Below, piece by piece: positions 10,646 to 21,488 of a stretch of DNA of 64,000 nucleotides. This DNA comes from Trichuris trichiura. Taxonomy: Eukaryota > Nematoda > Enoplea > Trichinellida > Trichuridae. Position 1 is the stretch's first letter, and every line of letters begins with the position of its first letter. Location of the stretch: contig JBAJFE010000026.1 of NCBI GenBank assembly GCA_037903355.1, positions 2,480,001 to 2,544,000 of the forward strand. The letters run 5' to 3'. The position numbers were made by a program, and so were the translations under genes. The notes under the pieces are model-generated. The model did not search any database and was not told where the DNA came from. It was given only the letters and a program-made list of their open reading frames with translations.

Positions 10646-11494
10646 TGCGTGAAAGTGCACTGTAGAAAATCAACGGCTGAAACTCACACCAATATTCTGA
10701 AAGCCTTTATGTTGATGCAAGTTGTAAACGAAGATAATTAAGAATAGCGTTTTGCGAGTGGTGTTGAAGTTGTCAGAAAGCACAGTTTGTCAGTCGTCAT
10801 CTGGTCCAATACTTTACTGGAAGCGTTTTCGAAGTTGCAGCTGTTGCTAACTTTCTATTGCAGGCGACCTAACTTCTCATTTCTACCTCATTCATGCTTG
10901 TCATGAGATGTTAGAAGAACGCGAAGTCTCTTATCATTGGTCTGCCAAAAGATTTCAGAAAAGTATATATTTCTGCCAGTTTAGATTGGAAGTACATCGG
11001 AAAGAAGCGTAAATACGCTTCAACAGTTTCTTTTCAGAAACGAACCTGTTCTGCCTGAAGGCTACTTCAGTGCTTTGATCTTCCAATAAAGTCAATCTGA
11101 AGTGCCGTTTAGCGCTGAATATTCGTACGACAAGGAAAGGCCGACTTTTAATTGCAAAAAAGCTTTTTGTCACAGTTGCACGTATTTACAGAGAAAAAGC
11201 ACATTTGCTGTTAAGCTTAGCAGAACATAGCTTGCGCCTAACTGTTGAATATCAGACTGCTGAACTAAAGCAAATCCACGCATGAAAACTTTCTTCTAAC
11301 AGTTGCTTTTCCAAACTGAAATGATCAATATAAGATGGGGCTTTACACTTCACTGGAGCAACTACCGTGCAGTTACGCTCTATCCAATAGTTTACGTAGG
11401 CGGTTCTACTCCTCTGGCTGCTTGCAAGTTTGGTTGAACAAGCATAAATTGGTTACCAAAGATTTGCTTCTCAATGGGCAGTTGTGTGTAGCTC
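10646..11494. other. No gene seen
   Basis: Frames at 10955-11173 (minus) and 11335-11637 (plus) are the longest and neither has a start context, splice partner or domain. The plus one mainly shadows the exon at 11495-11889. Confidence 0.45.
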
Positions 11495-12315
11495 TTAGCC
11501 GTCATTATTGTAGTAATACTGAAAGTAGTCCACGTTTGGTTGCTTTTCTTTTTGAAACAATGACGTGTAATAGATTGGCATCTCTGATGTGTGTCTGCTT
11601 TTATGTTTCGCTATCGTTTCACTTGATGCATCGTTAGTGCCAACAGAAGAAAAAGGTGGGTCTTGATACACTAAGCCTTTCCATTTGTGTGAATTCCTTG
11701 TCGCAAAACTTTTCATAACATCAGCATCATGAGTAGCAGTTCTTACAATTTCGGTCCGCATTTCTGCAGGAATAATTTCTGTGATTCTATTTTCAATTAT
11801 ATCAGTTCCAATTTCAGATATTCGCTGTTTTGTTCCATTGTTTGCTTTTCGGACAAAGTCAACCATGTTAAGAACATTCCTCATTATGCCTGAAATGTCA
11901 TTATTTCAAACTCATTGAGTTTAAACATTAAATAGTACACGTTGAGAACATAAATTCAATTTGTTAAGGATGAACAAAGTTAATGCAAATGAAATATCAA
12001 GTGAATACCAGGAACAAACTTTGTTCGAAGCAACTTCGTTTATTGTGCTCTCTTTTCTTCTTTACTATCAGTAGCTATATCTGCAAGCACAGCTGAAAAC
12101 TTCTAGTAGTCTTCAACTAAAGTGTTGATAGTACAGTTCACTGGGTGTTCCAGATTACCCTGCCATAGGGACGGGACAGGTGTTGTTCTGAAAGCTTTGT
12201 GTTCCACTGTACGTTCGGTGTATTCCGCGCTTTTATTAGTCCTAGTAAAATACTGCGGGATCCCTTCGTAGAGTATATGTCGTGTGATTGCATGCTTATT
12301 GATTGTTGGCAGCAA
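11495..12315 (-). CDS. Uncharacterised protein, two candidate exons
   Basis: The firmer part is 11495-11889: it follows TGACATTTCAG, starts with two bases of a split codon and runs 131 codons to TGA. It is polar with a helical first half and an aromatic tail (DYFQYYYNN). A second frame at 12103-12315 reads like protein and contains CAGG before GTAATC near 12163. Splicing that donor to 11889 keeps phase through a roughly 270-nt intron, giving a joined protein of about 180 residues. No initiating ATG was found; the nominal start at 12315 is TTG. No family recognised. The linkage is an inference; the downstream exon alone is moderately supported. Confidence 0.4.
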
Positions 12316-13270
12316 GGTGCTTCATAGAATAGAATGAAACTGCATTCTTGTTGATGAAGAACTGGTGGTTAGTTGCTCATTCGCAGAAATGATTTATTAT
12401 AGTAACAAATGTGGTACGTTTAGAGGTCTTCTGCACGATAACTATTTACAGAGAACTCCTTAATGGTTTACCGCCTACGATGCTGCTGGCTTGAAAGGAT
12501 CCTATGACTCTGAAGGAAACGAATTGTTTCTGTCAATAGTTGAAAAGCCGAATCTTCTTTTGCGTTAACTACTAAGTCGTTCAGAATGTCATTGGAACTA
12601 TGACTTCTCTGTGTTAATACGTTATGTTATCGTTGTTGCGTTGTCTTCATCGTATAAAGGAGCTTAGTGAAATTAACTTAATCGCGGAAGAGTAAGAAGT
12701 TAACTTAGTCGCGTAGTTTTTAGAATGAGGCAGACTGGATCTGGCACGCTGGGGCGGGAACAATGCCAGAGCCGCCAGATTCTGGCAACTGCATTACTCT
12801 TTCGCAGTAAAGATTATTTATCTTTTTGAGTCCGCCCAAAAATGGACACAGGGGGGCATCATGCATTATATGTACTGCATAATTATTACATTAGTCGTAG
12901 TTGCTTTGAAGTGTAGACGAATATAAAAAAGTGTTTGCAGAGTGGGTTGCCATGTAATAGTATTACTAATAACACTTCATTGCTCTGGTCCGCTCAATGT
13001 GATTACTAACATTACTGGATCCAGATTTCTGCAGGAACAAGATTAAGTCAGAGAGGATATAATAAATCTGAATCGTCACCAGATGTACTGGTTAGTTTCA
13101 TACGCCTTAATTTGTTAAGCCATTGGCTCAGTAAACAGGTCCTTAAGTCAGCATAAACATTTTAAAGATATGTCTTCGTACGAGACTACAAGTTTTCATA
13201 ATCTCCGGAGATTAAAGTTATTTTACGTATAACGGGACACTCATTCCGTAATAAAAGCGCTTCATTATAA
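12316..13270. other. No gene seen
   Basis: No convincing frame or splice structure. A slightly GC-richer patch at 12725-12790 has no recognisable motif. Confidence 0.5.
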
Positions 13271-13285
13271 AAGCATGAACATTTG

Positions 13286-13612
13286 AAAACTGGATGTTTT
13301 GTAACGGGTTAAATTTTCATGGTTGTAAGGTCTTCTACGGCTTTTCCCGTTTTTTTCCGTTGTGCTGTTATCTGTAATTAAACTAAAACAACTGCTCTGA
13401 ACACCGTTCGGAGAATAACACCTCCTCCACCACCTCATTGACGACGGAACTAGAGCGTTCCGAAAGCTTTGAACAATAAAAAAGTTGAGTGCGTTGATAT
13501 CTGTACTTTTTCTTAATAACGGCTCATCCATCCGTTGGTAGAGCAGTTGTTTTAGTTTAATTACAGATAACAGCACAACGGAAAAAACGGGAAAAGCCGT
13601 AGAAGACCTTAC
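13286..13612. repeat. Foldback element copy B1 with 15-bp flanking duplication
   Basis: Left arm 13325-13397 and right arm about 13540-13612 are inverted copies (GTAAGGTCTTCTACGGC against GCCGTAGAAGACCTTAC). A 39-bp tail (13286-13324, with GTAACGGGTT and TTTTCATGG) lies outside the palindrome. The right half is complete, the left half is shortened. The core is at 13438-13467 (TTGACGA, stem CGGAAC/GTTCCG, AAAGC). The 15-bp sequence AAGCATGAACATTTG occurs at 13271-13285 and again at 13613-13627, a clear insertion duplication. Confidence 0.85.
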
Positions 13613-13627
13613 AAGCATGAACATTTG

Positions 13628-14769
13628 TAATAATTAATCGCATATGTGAGAAGAGAAACTCTCTTCTGTATATTCGAAGTCTAAAATAGCTAGTCTTAAA
13701 AGAGAGTTTGTTCACAAAACTTTAAATAGGTCTCTTCTTAGCGTGTGTGCGGTCTTCAACCGAATTTTCTTTTAACAAAAATGAGTCTTTTATGGACATA
13801 GGTCCTTGTAACGGGATGGTTGCACTTCATGCATATGTATGTTTTTTATGGTGTTATCCCATTATATTGGTGCAAAAAACTTTTTGTTGTTCTTCTGAAG
13901 CTTTCGGGCTGGACCATGATCCGTTCTCAGCGGATAACCAGAAGGCTTTAGCTGGTGCGCCGATGACGGTTCATCAGTATGCCCCAGAGCTACAGATAAT
14001 GAAACATCTCATTCACAACGTTCCAAAACCTTGGTTAACGTTAGAAAACAGTTTGCTTTTAATCAATCAAGTGATTAAAATTTAATGTACGAATGGTCAC
14101 AAGTATGTCTTAGAAATATGCACCATTGTTCCGTTTTGATTACATGTGGCGTTTTGGATGTGAACATTCGATCTTATTTTGCACATTAATTCATGTCATG
14201 TAGTAACGCGTTTTGAGATTTACCTGCAGTTTTTTCCGGTAGAAGTTTCGGCAGAAGCGTAGAAAATATTGACTTCCAGCTGCTTGATAGGGTGAATCCA
14301 TTGGTTTCACTGCTTGGCAAATGGTTTAAAAGCTTTTGAAAATCACCTAAAGTAGGTTGATGAAGAAGTGGAAGAAAGCAGCAAAATGCTCGAACAGTAT
14401 ATTGCTAACTGAATGAACCACTAGCTATTTTGAGCATTCGTCGCTAGTATTCAGGACGGCAGATGTGCGTGCTATACAGACTGACTTAAACAACATAGGT
14501 TGAACTTTTGGTAGTCACAATGGCCAAGCTTATTATCAGCGTAGCACTGACACTTTCACGAACTGGTGAAGGCGCTGTTTTTTCTCATTCCAGCAATATG
14601 CTTATGTACGTAAATGACTCACTGATAAATAATTAATATAAACAAGCAATGTTAATTATTTCGATTCGTAACAGTTTTTCAATCCCTTGGGAAATATTAA
14701 TACTTTTAAATTGATCACTGTTGCAGCTTATGATTATAGGCTGTATCCTTACGTAAATTTTACACGCAA
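13628..14769. other. No gene seen; one decayed foldback core
   Basis: Positions 13898-13940 (plus) read GAAGCTTTCGGGCTGG and TCCGTTCTCAGCGG, a mutated copy of the foldback core on the minus strand. The plus-strand frame 13747-14085 runs across it and is therefore unlikely to be a gene. Nothing else is supportable. Confidence 0.5.
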
Positions 14770-15237
14770 TCAAAACTGTAAACAGTTAAATACACGTTTC
14801 TTTAACGGAGTTTCCGGTTGAATTTGCGCTGCATCGTTTTTTATATCTTTTAGCCCGTAAACTGTTGTGTTGTAGCTTGTAGAAAATTCATAGTGCACCT
14901 GTTCAGGGCTTATAATGTCTTTCGATAATTCTTGAAAGCTGATGCAACTTTTCCGAGCAAAATATAACACACTGAACTGGTGCGTTAATTATGAACATTA
15001 ATTAGCCGTAATTGTTGGTCAAGAAATAAAAAGCGGCATCCGCTTACTTATTGTCGTCAGTACAAAACATTGCACCGAAAAACCATAAGTCATCCATATA
15101 ACATTGAGCACCAAAAGTTGAGCTAACGTTAGCATAGTAGCGTTTCGATCTCACATCCGTTTGCACAAGTAAATTTTGCTTTGCAGCATGAATGACAGAG
15201 TAGTTTCTTGGCACTGCAGAAATCATGCCATTGACTC
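14770..15237 (-). CDS. Uncharacterised extracellular-type protein, two visible exons
   Basis: Exon 15048-15237 follows a TAATCAG acceptor and ends at GTAAGC. Exon 14770-14971 follows CCAGTTCAG and ends in TGA. The 76-nt intron joins in phase (AA|T). The visible protein is about 130 residues with four cysteines (AQCYMDD, AMFCTDD, RKSCIS, NCLQF) and N-glycosylation sequons (NYS, NVS, NTT), which fits an exported protein. The exon begins with two bases of a split codon, so a signal-peptide exon should lie upstream, but none was identified in the next 160 bases. Family not recognised; a cystatin-like fold is possible but unproven. Confidence 0.6.
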
Positions 15238-17909
15238 CTGATTACATTAAACTGAACAGTGACCTGCTGTAACGACTGTCAACTCTGAACCATGATCACA
15301 GCAGTAATTTGCTATATTTGTAAAGCACGCCGCGTTAAAGTGGGCCAGAATGCGGCAGCGCATCAGGCTGTGACACGTAAACTCCTCGCATGGCATGCAA
15401 TGGCATGAGTAGCTTCCTTAACCTTTTGGAGGTTATTACATGTGGTACTTTTGGTCAGTTGGCCTGTAAACTCAAAGCGATGCACGACCAGCAGATGCGC
15501 GGGCGACTTATTAGAAAATAGTATGCGCAGAAGTTACAAAGTTGAGTAAAGTCAAGAGTCGCCAGCGGTCCTTTACCATGCGCTCATCCATAAGAAGTTC
15601 CCATTGCTCCTTTCTGCGCTTCGCTCTCAGTCAATTTTATTAATAAGAATGTATTATTAATAAGTGGTTTGTCTGAATGTATAGAAGAACATTCTAAATT
15701 TCATGTATGCGTGCGATTCCTCCAAAAATTCGGTGATCTGCGGAACCTGTTTCCACGGTGGTTTCTATAGAATACGAATTCTGTTTAATAATGCTAGTGG
15801 AAAGCATTTTTGGGAGCGATGGCTTGTCAGTGTTAAATAAAAATCGCAGATCTTAAAACATTTTGTGTAATCTTCGTGGTCTGATCAGATTGTTTGAATA
15901 TCTCCGTTTTTTCAGCTTGACACTAATAAACAGGCTTGTTGCTTCAAGTTTTTGACATGTATTAATTTGTTTACAGCTGAAGACGTCATATACTGTGTGA
16001 AAATTAAAATGAATTTTGTTGTACATCACTTGTGTAGCAGCGTATGACGTCAGCTTTGTCTTCTTAACGTATGGCTTGTTTAAGGAACTGACCAATTTGT
16101 TAAACAGTATTTTTTGTTTCACAGTTTCTGGGACTGCTCTTGTCGCATTGTCAACCTATTAATTTTGTTCCAACAATTGTGTTTACGCATGTATTGTACG
16201 TTCTGCTTCTACCACGTACTGTGAATTTTATCTCCTGAACTGTTAATTAAGCATCAGAATTGAGTGCACCTTAAAGATAGTTATTCTGTTTGGTGGGAAG
16301 TGCTGTTTTTTAATAACTACAGCTTAGGATTTCACTGTTTTTTACAGCGGCAATAGGCAGAGTTGTATTTCTTAACGGAGTCTCTAGTATGAACCTAGTC
16401 TGTTTCAAACTAGCTTTGAGGAGTAGATGTTGAAGACAAGTTAACGTTGACCCAGAATGCTGTTTTTAATTAAGTACAATGTCTCATCACCGTTGGTGCC
16501 GTTTTTTTCTTTTCAGTGGTATCTGTAATTAAACGAAGTAAACGCCCTATCAATGAATGGATACACAGTTCATGAAAATGTAACAGAGCAACAGTTTTTT
16601 AGAGCTAACTTATTCCGTTGCCAACGATGGGTAACTCTGAAGCCCAGACCATACTTGGCGATGGAGCTGCTTGGTTTCAAAAGCTCTTGTACCGCTACTT
16701 TTTCGATAACTGTTTATCTTTTTCTTGCCGGGGCGTTTGCTCCATTTACATACAGATAACAGTGAGTTTCTGTGTACTTTTACGGATAGTCAGCCGGTCA
16801 GTTCTCATAAAACTGCTTTCTATTTACGGAGGTTTCAGGGCGTACTTCCTACTGTCTTCAATGTATAATGGCTATTATTATAATTATGGTAACATTACAG
16901 AATTTGCGTAACTTGTAATTTTATTTATTATTATTTTATTGAATTTATTTTTAAGAACGTTTTGTTTTTTTTCATTTTATAAATTATTTCGTGCTCATCT
17001 TGTTAGTCTTACTAATTTTAATTTTGAACATTTACTGCACGTTAGGCCCGAGCCAGACTTGCCGTAAATGATCGAAGATGAAAAACTGTAGGCCCCTTTC
17101 AAGGCTTTCTACGTTCAATCAAATTATTTTCAGCAGCCGTTCTTTTTGGCACTGAATAAGGATTTCTGCCAAGAACGATTAATTTTTCTTTTAAACGCAC
17201 GTCGTTCCACTTTTAGATTAGTGTGTGCCAAAATTAATATCTACATGGCCATATCGTAATGTGCTGAGCATAGAACAAGACACCCCATGAAAGATCCGCG
17301 AATAAAATTTAATTTTTGCCGGAATTGAATGGCCACGTTTTCCGTCATACGTCTGTTCATACAAAAGTTACAATACAAAGAGATCAGCGAAGGCACAAAA
17401 AGAGCATCAACAACGAAATAAACCTGATATGGAGACTTAGGCACCCGCTTTGAGCCATGCAGCGTTCAAAATGTTAACAAAATACAATTTCCCGCTGAGC
17501 TGCTTCTACAAATTGGAATAATCCAACGAGAAATTTTGCGCCTTTTGCTTCATATACTTATACTTCAACCTCTGAGTCGTTTGCAACAAATATGAGAGTT
17601 CGTATAACTATCACAGAGCTGATCAAACCCAGTTCTCTCAGCAGACTGTAGCTGCACGCTAGGTTTCCTGTAAAGATATTGAATTTTTGTTTTTAGAAAG
17701 TAGTGTGTTAGGTGTTTTTAGTGAAAGGAGTACGTTTGCATACTTGTCCTTACGTTGATACTCTCTACTGCATTTTCTCAAGTGCAACCGGTGATATACG
17801 TGCTTAATGAGAATGCTCAACCTTGATAACAGAATCACGTGATACGGAAAGTGTTCTTCAAGTCTGTTCAGATTGTGATAGAACTGGGACTTTCTTTGAA
17901 AAATTACTA
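15238..17909. other. No gene seen; a decayed B-type foldback fragment
   Basis: At about 16497-16575 the plus strand matches the B-family arm (CCGTTTTTTTC, TATCTGTAATTAAACGA, CCTATCAATGAATGGAT), so a half element is buried here. Frames 16553-16911 partly derive from it. The rest is AT-rich (especially 16915-17000) with no domain or splice evidence. Confidence 0.5.
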
Positions 17910-18239
17910 CAGTAAAACCCCCGTAAGCTGACCACCCAACGGACTGGGAAAACTGGTCAACATAGGAGGTGGTCAGCATAGGAGACTGTGGGTATAAGTG
18001 GCTCAGCTGAGTAGATTGCAGTTGAACCACCGTAAGTTGTTCATTCAACAGACTGGTCAACTTACAGTGAACAAACTAGCATTGCATCCGTATACCACGT
18101 CACGGCTAAAGCGGTCAACTTCCCACTTACGGCGGTTCTCCTTGTGCTTAATAACGTGCGGACAAACCAACTGGTCAAAATTCGGTCAACTTAGGAGGTG
18201 GTCACCATATGGGAATGGTTAACTTCAGGGGTTTTACTG
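17910..18239. mobile_element. Pogo/Tigger-type MITE, 330 bp
   Basis: The element starts CAGTAAAACCCCCGTAAGC and ends with the inverted match GGGGTTTTACTG. It is flanked on both sides by TA (17908-17909 and 18240-18241), the Tc1/mariner/pogo target duplication. The CAGTAAAACC terminus followed by a GACCACC-rich subterminal block is characteristic of pogo/Tigger elements. Internal repeats of GGTCAAC and GGTGGTCA occur in both orientations, as expected for transposase-binding subterminal motifs. It has no transposase frame, so it is non-autonomous. A possible source family is the pogo-like transposase remnant at 39.3-39.9 kb. Confidence 0.85.
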
Positions 18240-20834
18240 TAGTTCCTTTACGCAAACGTTGAACATAGCGGGAAGCTTAACGCAGGGATTATCAACGCAA
18301 GCTTTAATTGTAACCTGAGCAAACTGCAAACATCGTCAGCTCATATTTTCAGTGAAACTGTAAGACCATTCCATCGTGCAAATGTTACGGCTAAGTCAGA
18401 AAATACGAACCGTTAGTTGCTCTTTGTTGGTAGTCACTCAGCTGATACTTTTTCCACTAATAGTGTTTTCAATTGAAAAGGGCGCGGCTATTAATAGGAA
18501 CGGGATCTTACGGTTTCATCTCCTGCCACGGCCTGTTTATCGTCAGACAGGCACCTTTGTGTAAAAAAATTTCTTTTCAATTTAATGAATGCTTTTCCAA
18601 CATTTAGTTTTTGAAAACGGACTTAAGTTTAATGTCGTTGCAGGAATAGAACTACCTTGTCATTGACAAGCATTTTTCTGTGATAAATAGAAAATAGCTG
18701 CCAAATATCTCATATTTTCTGGCAGCTGTAGTGCTGGTTTTGCATCGGGCATTCTAAGGATATTTTCAAATAGTAAATATGTTTCTACCATAGCCTGAAT
18801 TGTTAAAATTTATTTACAGGCAGCCGTTTAAAACGGACAATTCCTCAAACCTCTATCAAGTATTGGGATTGATGGATAGCAGATCGTGAATAAATTACGG
18901 AATTTCAATAGCCTGTTACAAAAAGCTACAAGTTTCTAAAACAATCAGAGGTTATTTAAAAAGAATAGTAATACAGAATTCTTTTCGAATAGCATTGTTT
19001 GAATTAATTTCTTACAAGCTCCGTGTGGATTGGTAAGCACGCGAACATAATATTTAAGTGCAAAAAAATGAGCTAACGTTTAAAGCAGAAACCTTTGCCA
19101 GACAGTACTATTTACGAGGAAAATAATTTAATCGTAAAATTTATACAATGCATTTCACAACAGCAGACGACTTCAGAACATTTCAGGCTCAGTTGCTGGC
19201 GGCCAATATTTTGTCCAGAAGTTTTTATGGCAGTATGCCAGTCATGCTGCCAAAAATCCTCAACACGGCCAATGCGACTGCACCGGAACTGATGTATAAC
19301 TGCGTTGCTGAATTCCTCCCTAAAACATGGTGCTTCAATGCACAAGTTTGTCTGTTTTCTTCCGGCAAAATTTGCACTTACAAATTCAAGAAAAATGAGC
19401 ACACTTAGTTGAAAAATGCTTCCAACCTGAAAGCTATTTGGGACACCAGGTCAACCACGAGCAACCGATTAGGTGTGGACCATTTAGCACGTTATTCTTA
19501 CTTAAAGTCTATCCATCGTAGTTAATCACGTCAACACAAAGGCAATACTTTCGCCCCAACAGTCCTGGCGAAACGTCACTACCTAGAGGCATGAAGCTAA
19601 AACTGAGTTTTAGGTTTAAATTGCGTAGCAACTGCTCAATTTCTGTAGTCTCACTTTTGGAAGTCTATTTTATGGGATAAGTCAAATTAATGTTTGAAAA
19701 TGTAACTCTTTTGTGGAGGTGGGTGGAGTTCAATAACGGCGAATGGATGAACAGCCTGTGGTAGTTGTTTTGTTTTTGTTAATGGATGCCCTAGCTTTCT
19801 CAGCTAGTCGCGTCCCGCCATCACCGCTTTTTAAAATCTAAAGTAATGTTTGGGTAGATTTGCTCGGGGCAATAAAGCATTCCCTAAGTTGACATAAATG
19901 TAATATGGAAAAGTCACTTTTCCGGATTTGCAACGTTTCCGCCACTGTCCAATTAACACTGCCCTTTAAACGAATGATAATTAATAACGAACGAAAAACG
20001 CGTATGTTGAATGGCGCAGTTTGAGCGCTTGAGAAAACTTCAGAAATCGCAAGAAAAAAAGGTTTTGCAGTAGTCCCTTTTCATGACTAACTCGCACGCC
20101 GTTTTCACCAGTGGATATGCCGGTGTACTGGTGCAAATACGTGATGAAAAATTAATGAAATACCCATTATTCGCCGATGAAGGAGAAAAATAAGCCCTGA
20201 AAGCAGAACAATAACATGTTTACAAGACTTAAACGGGAACCAATCGAACGTGATATACGTTTAGCTATTTAAGCCACTTACGGTTAAGGCGGTAATAGAA
20301 CAGGATAGCGCATCTTTTAACCAGCCAAGCAGCAAACTGTTAGGACAAAGGTGGCTGGTTGGTTTTAAAAAACGTACGTGAATACGTATAGATCATGTTC
20401 GTAGACACGTTGCGCGAAGCAATGCCACAACAGCTGCTGGATGTTCCCACAACCAGAATGAAATCATAAGTTACATCGTCGGCAGCAGAAAGAACATTAA
20501 TATTGGAATGAACTATTAAAAATCAGTTCCATACGAAAGCTTTTACTGAAAAATTTGTAATTACAGATCATTGAAGTACTTTAAGGGGTACCCTCATGGA
20601 TGCTCCATGCAGAACATGCCTCTTTTTCGCCCTCACCTACGTACAGTATTGGTGAAAATTTAAGTAATGCGTTTATATGGGTTCAAAAAAATTCAATGCC
20701 ATGTAAGGCTTGTCCAAGAATAGATCCGCACATTATTCATACTGTTAATAGTGTAGATGGCCGAAAAAATTGTGCATGTAAGTTGGATACTTTTTTTCTA
20801 AGTTTATATATATACTTTTACTTACTTTTTTCTA
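18240..20834. other. Mostly empty; weak ORFs only
   Basis: Besides the candidate at 19148-19408, no frame has support. At 19780-19815 the string CTAGCTTTCTCAGCTAGTCGCGTCCCGCC weakly resembles a foldback core on the minus strand. The plus-strand frame 20600-20983 ends in the AT repeat and is not called. Confidence 0.4.
19148..19408 (+). CDS. Weak candidate coding exon
   Basis: An 86-codon frame starts at ATG 19148. It reads like a soluble protein (AQLLAANILSRSFYGSMPVM, then cysteines at YNCV, TWCF, QVC, KIC). A longer minus-strand frame overlaps it and no splice partner was found. Function unknown; it could be chance. Confidence 0.25.
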   Translation: MHFTTADDFRTFQAQLLAANILSRSFYGSMPVMLPKILNTANATAPELMYNCVAEFLPKTWCFNAQVCLFSSGKICTYKFKKNEHT

Positions 20835-20914
20835 AGTGCCAATGTATATATATATATATATATATATATACATTGGCACTTATATATATATGTACATATA
20901 TATACATTGGCACT
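20835..20914. repeat. AT-microsatellite hairpin with GTGCCAATG arms
   Basis: AGTGCCAATG (20835-20844) is followed by about 26 bases of alternating TA and then CATTGGCACT (20871-20880), giving a perfect 46-bp palindrome. A second TA tract and a third arm copy follow (20905-20914). The DNA could extrude a cruciform; the repeated arm suggests replication slippage or gene-conversion growth. Confidence 0.8.
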
Positions 20915-21488
20915 ACCGTCGGCTTTTCGAGACAACTAATAGCTCTTGCAATTCAACAAATGGAAAAATGTAAATATAAGTAATAATAAAAAGAACAATA
21001 ATGGCAGTTGGCGCCAATTATCCTACTTTGTTAGTTGAATGCGTCAAGAAACAAGTGTGCAGACAGCAGTTTATCATTAACGCGTCATCTTAAACATTAC
21101 AGAAACCAGTAGTCTCGTCCCAGGCGTGTTAAGTTCAACAGATGGATCGTTATAATTTGCTATTTCGTGCTGTTTGAACTCAGACCTGTCTCTGACCATG
21201 AGGTCTTGATTAATTCTGAATCACTACTGAAGTACAGTGCATTCATTGTGGAGACAAACAACCGTGCAAGGAGACGTCAGAAAACAAGACTCTTCACTTT
21301 GGGGCAAATATAGAAAAACTTGTGTTCCAAAACTTCAGTAATTTTAGAAGGCAGAAATAAAGCTTTCAGAACTAGCATCAACGCTATTATCCTCTTAGTT
21401 TAAAATTTTACCCCTAGAACAGACACGTTTTTGCAAATAGAATTCTTCTGTTTGTAAAAACGTAAAACTTCATCCTATCAATAGAAGC

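Noticed and set aside
13265..13624. A 119-codon minus-strand ORF
   Set aside because: It lies entirely within foldback copy B1 and the same reading recurs in B2 (35502-35684) and B4 (38088-38291); it is repeat DNA, not a gene.
20600..20983. 127-codon plus-strand ORF
   Set aside because: Its second half is the TA microsatellite; the first half alone has no splice or family support.
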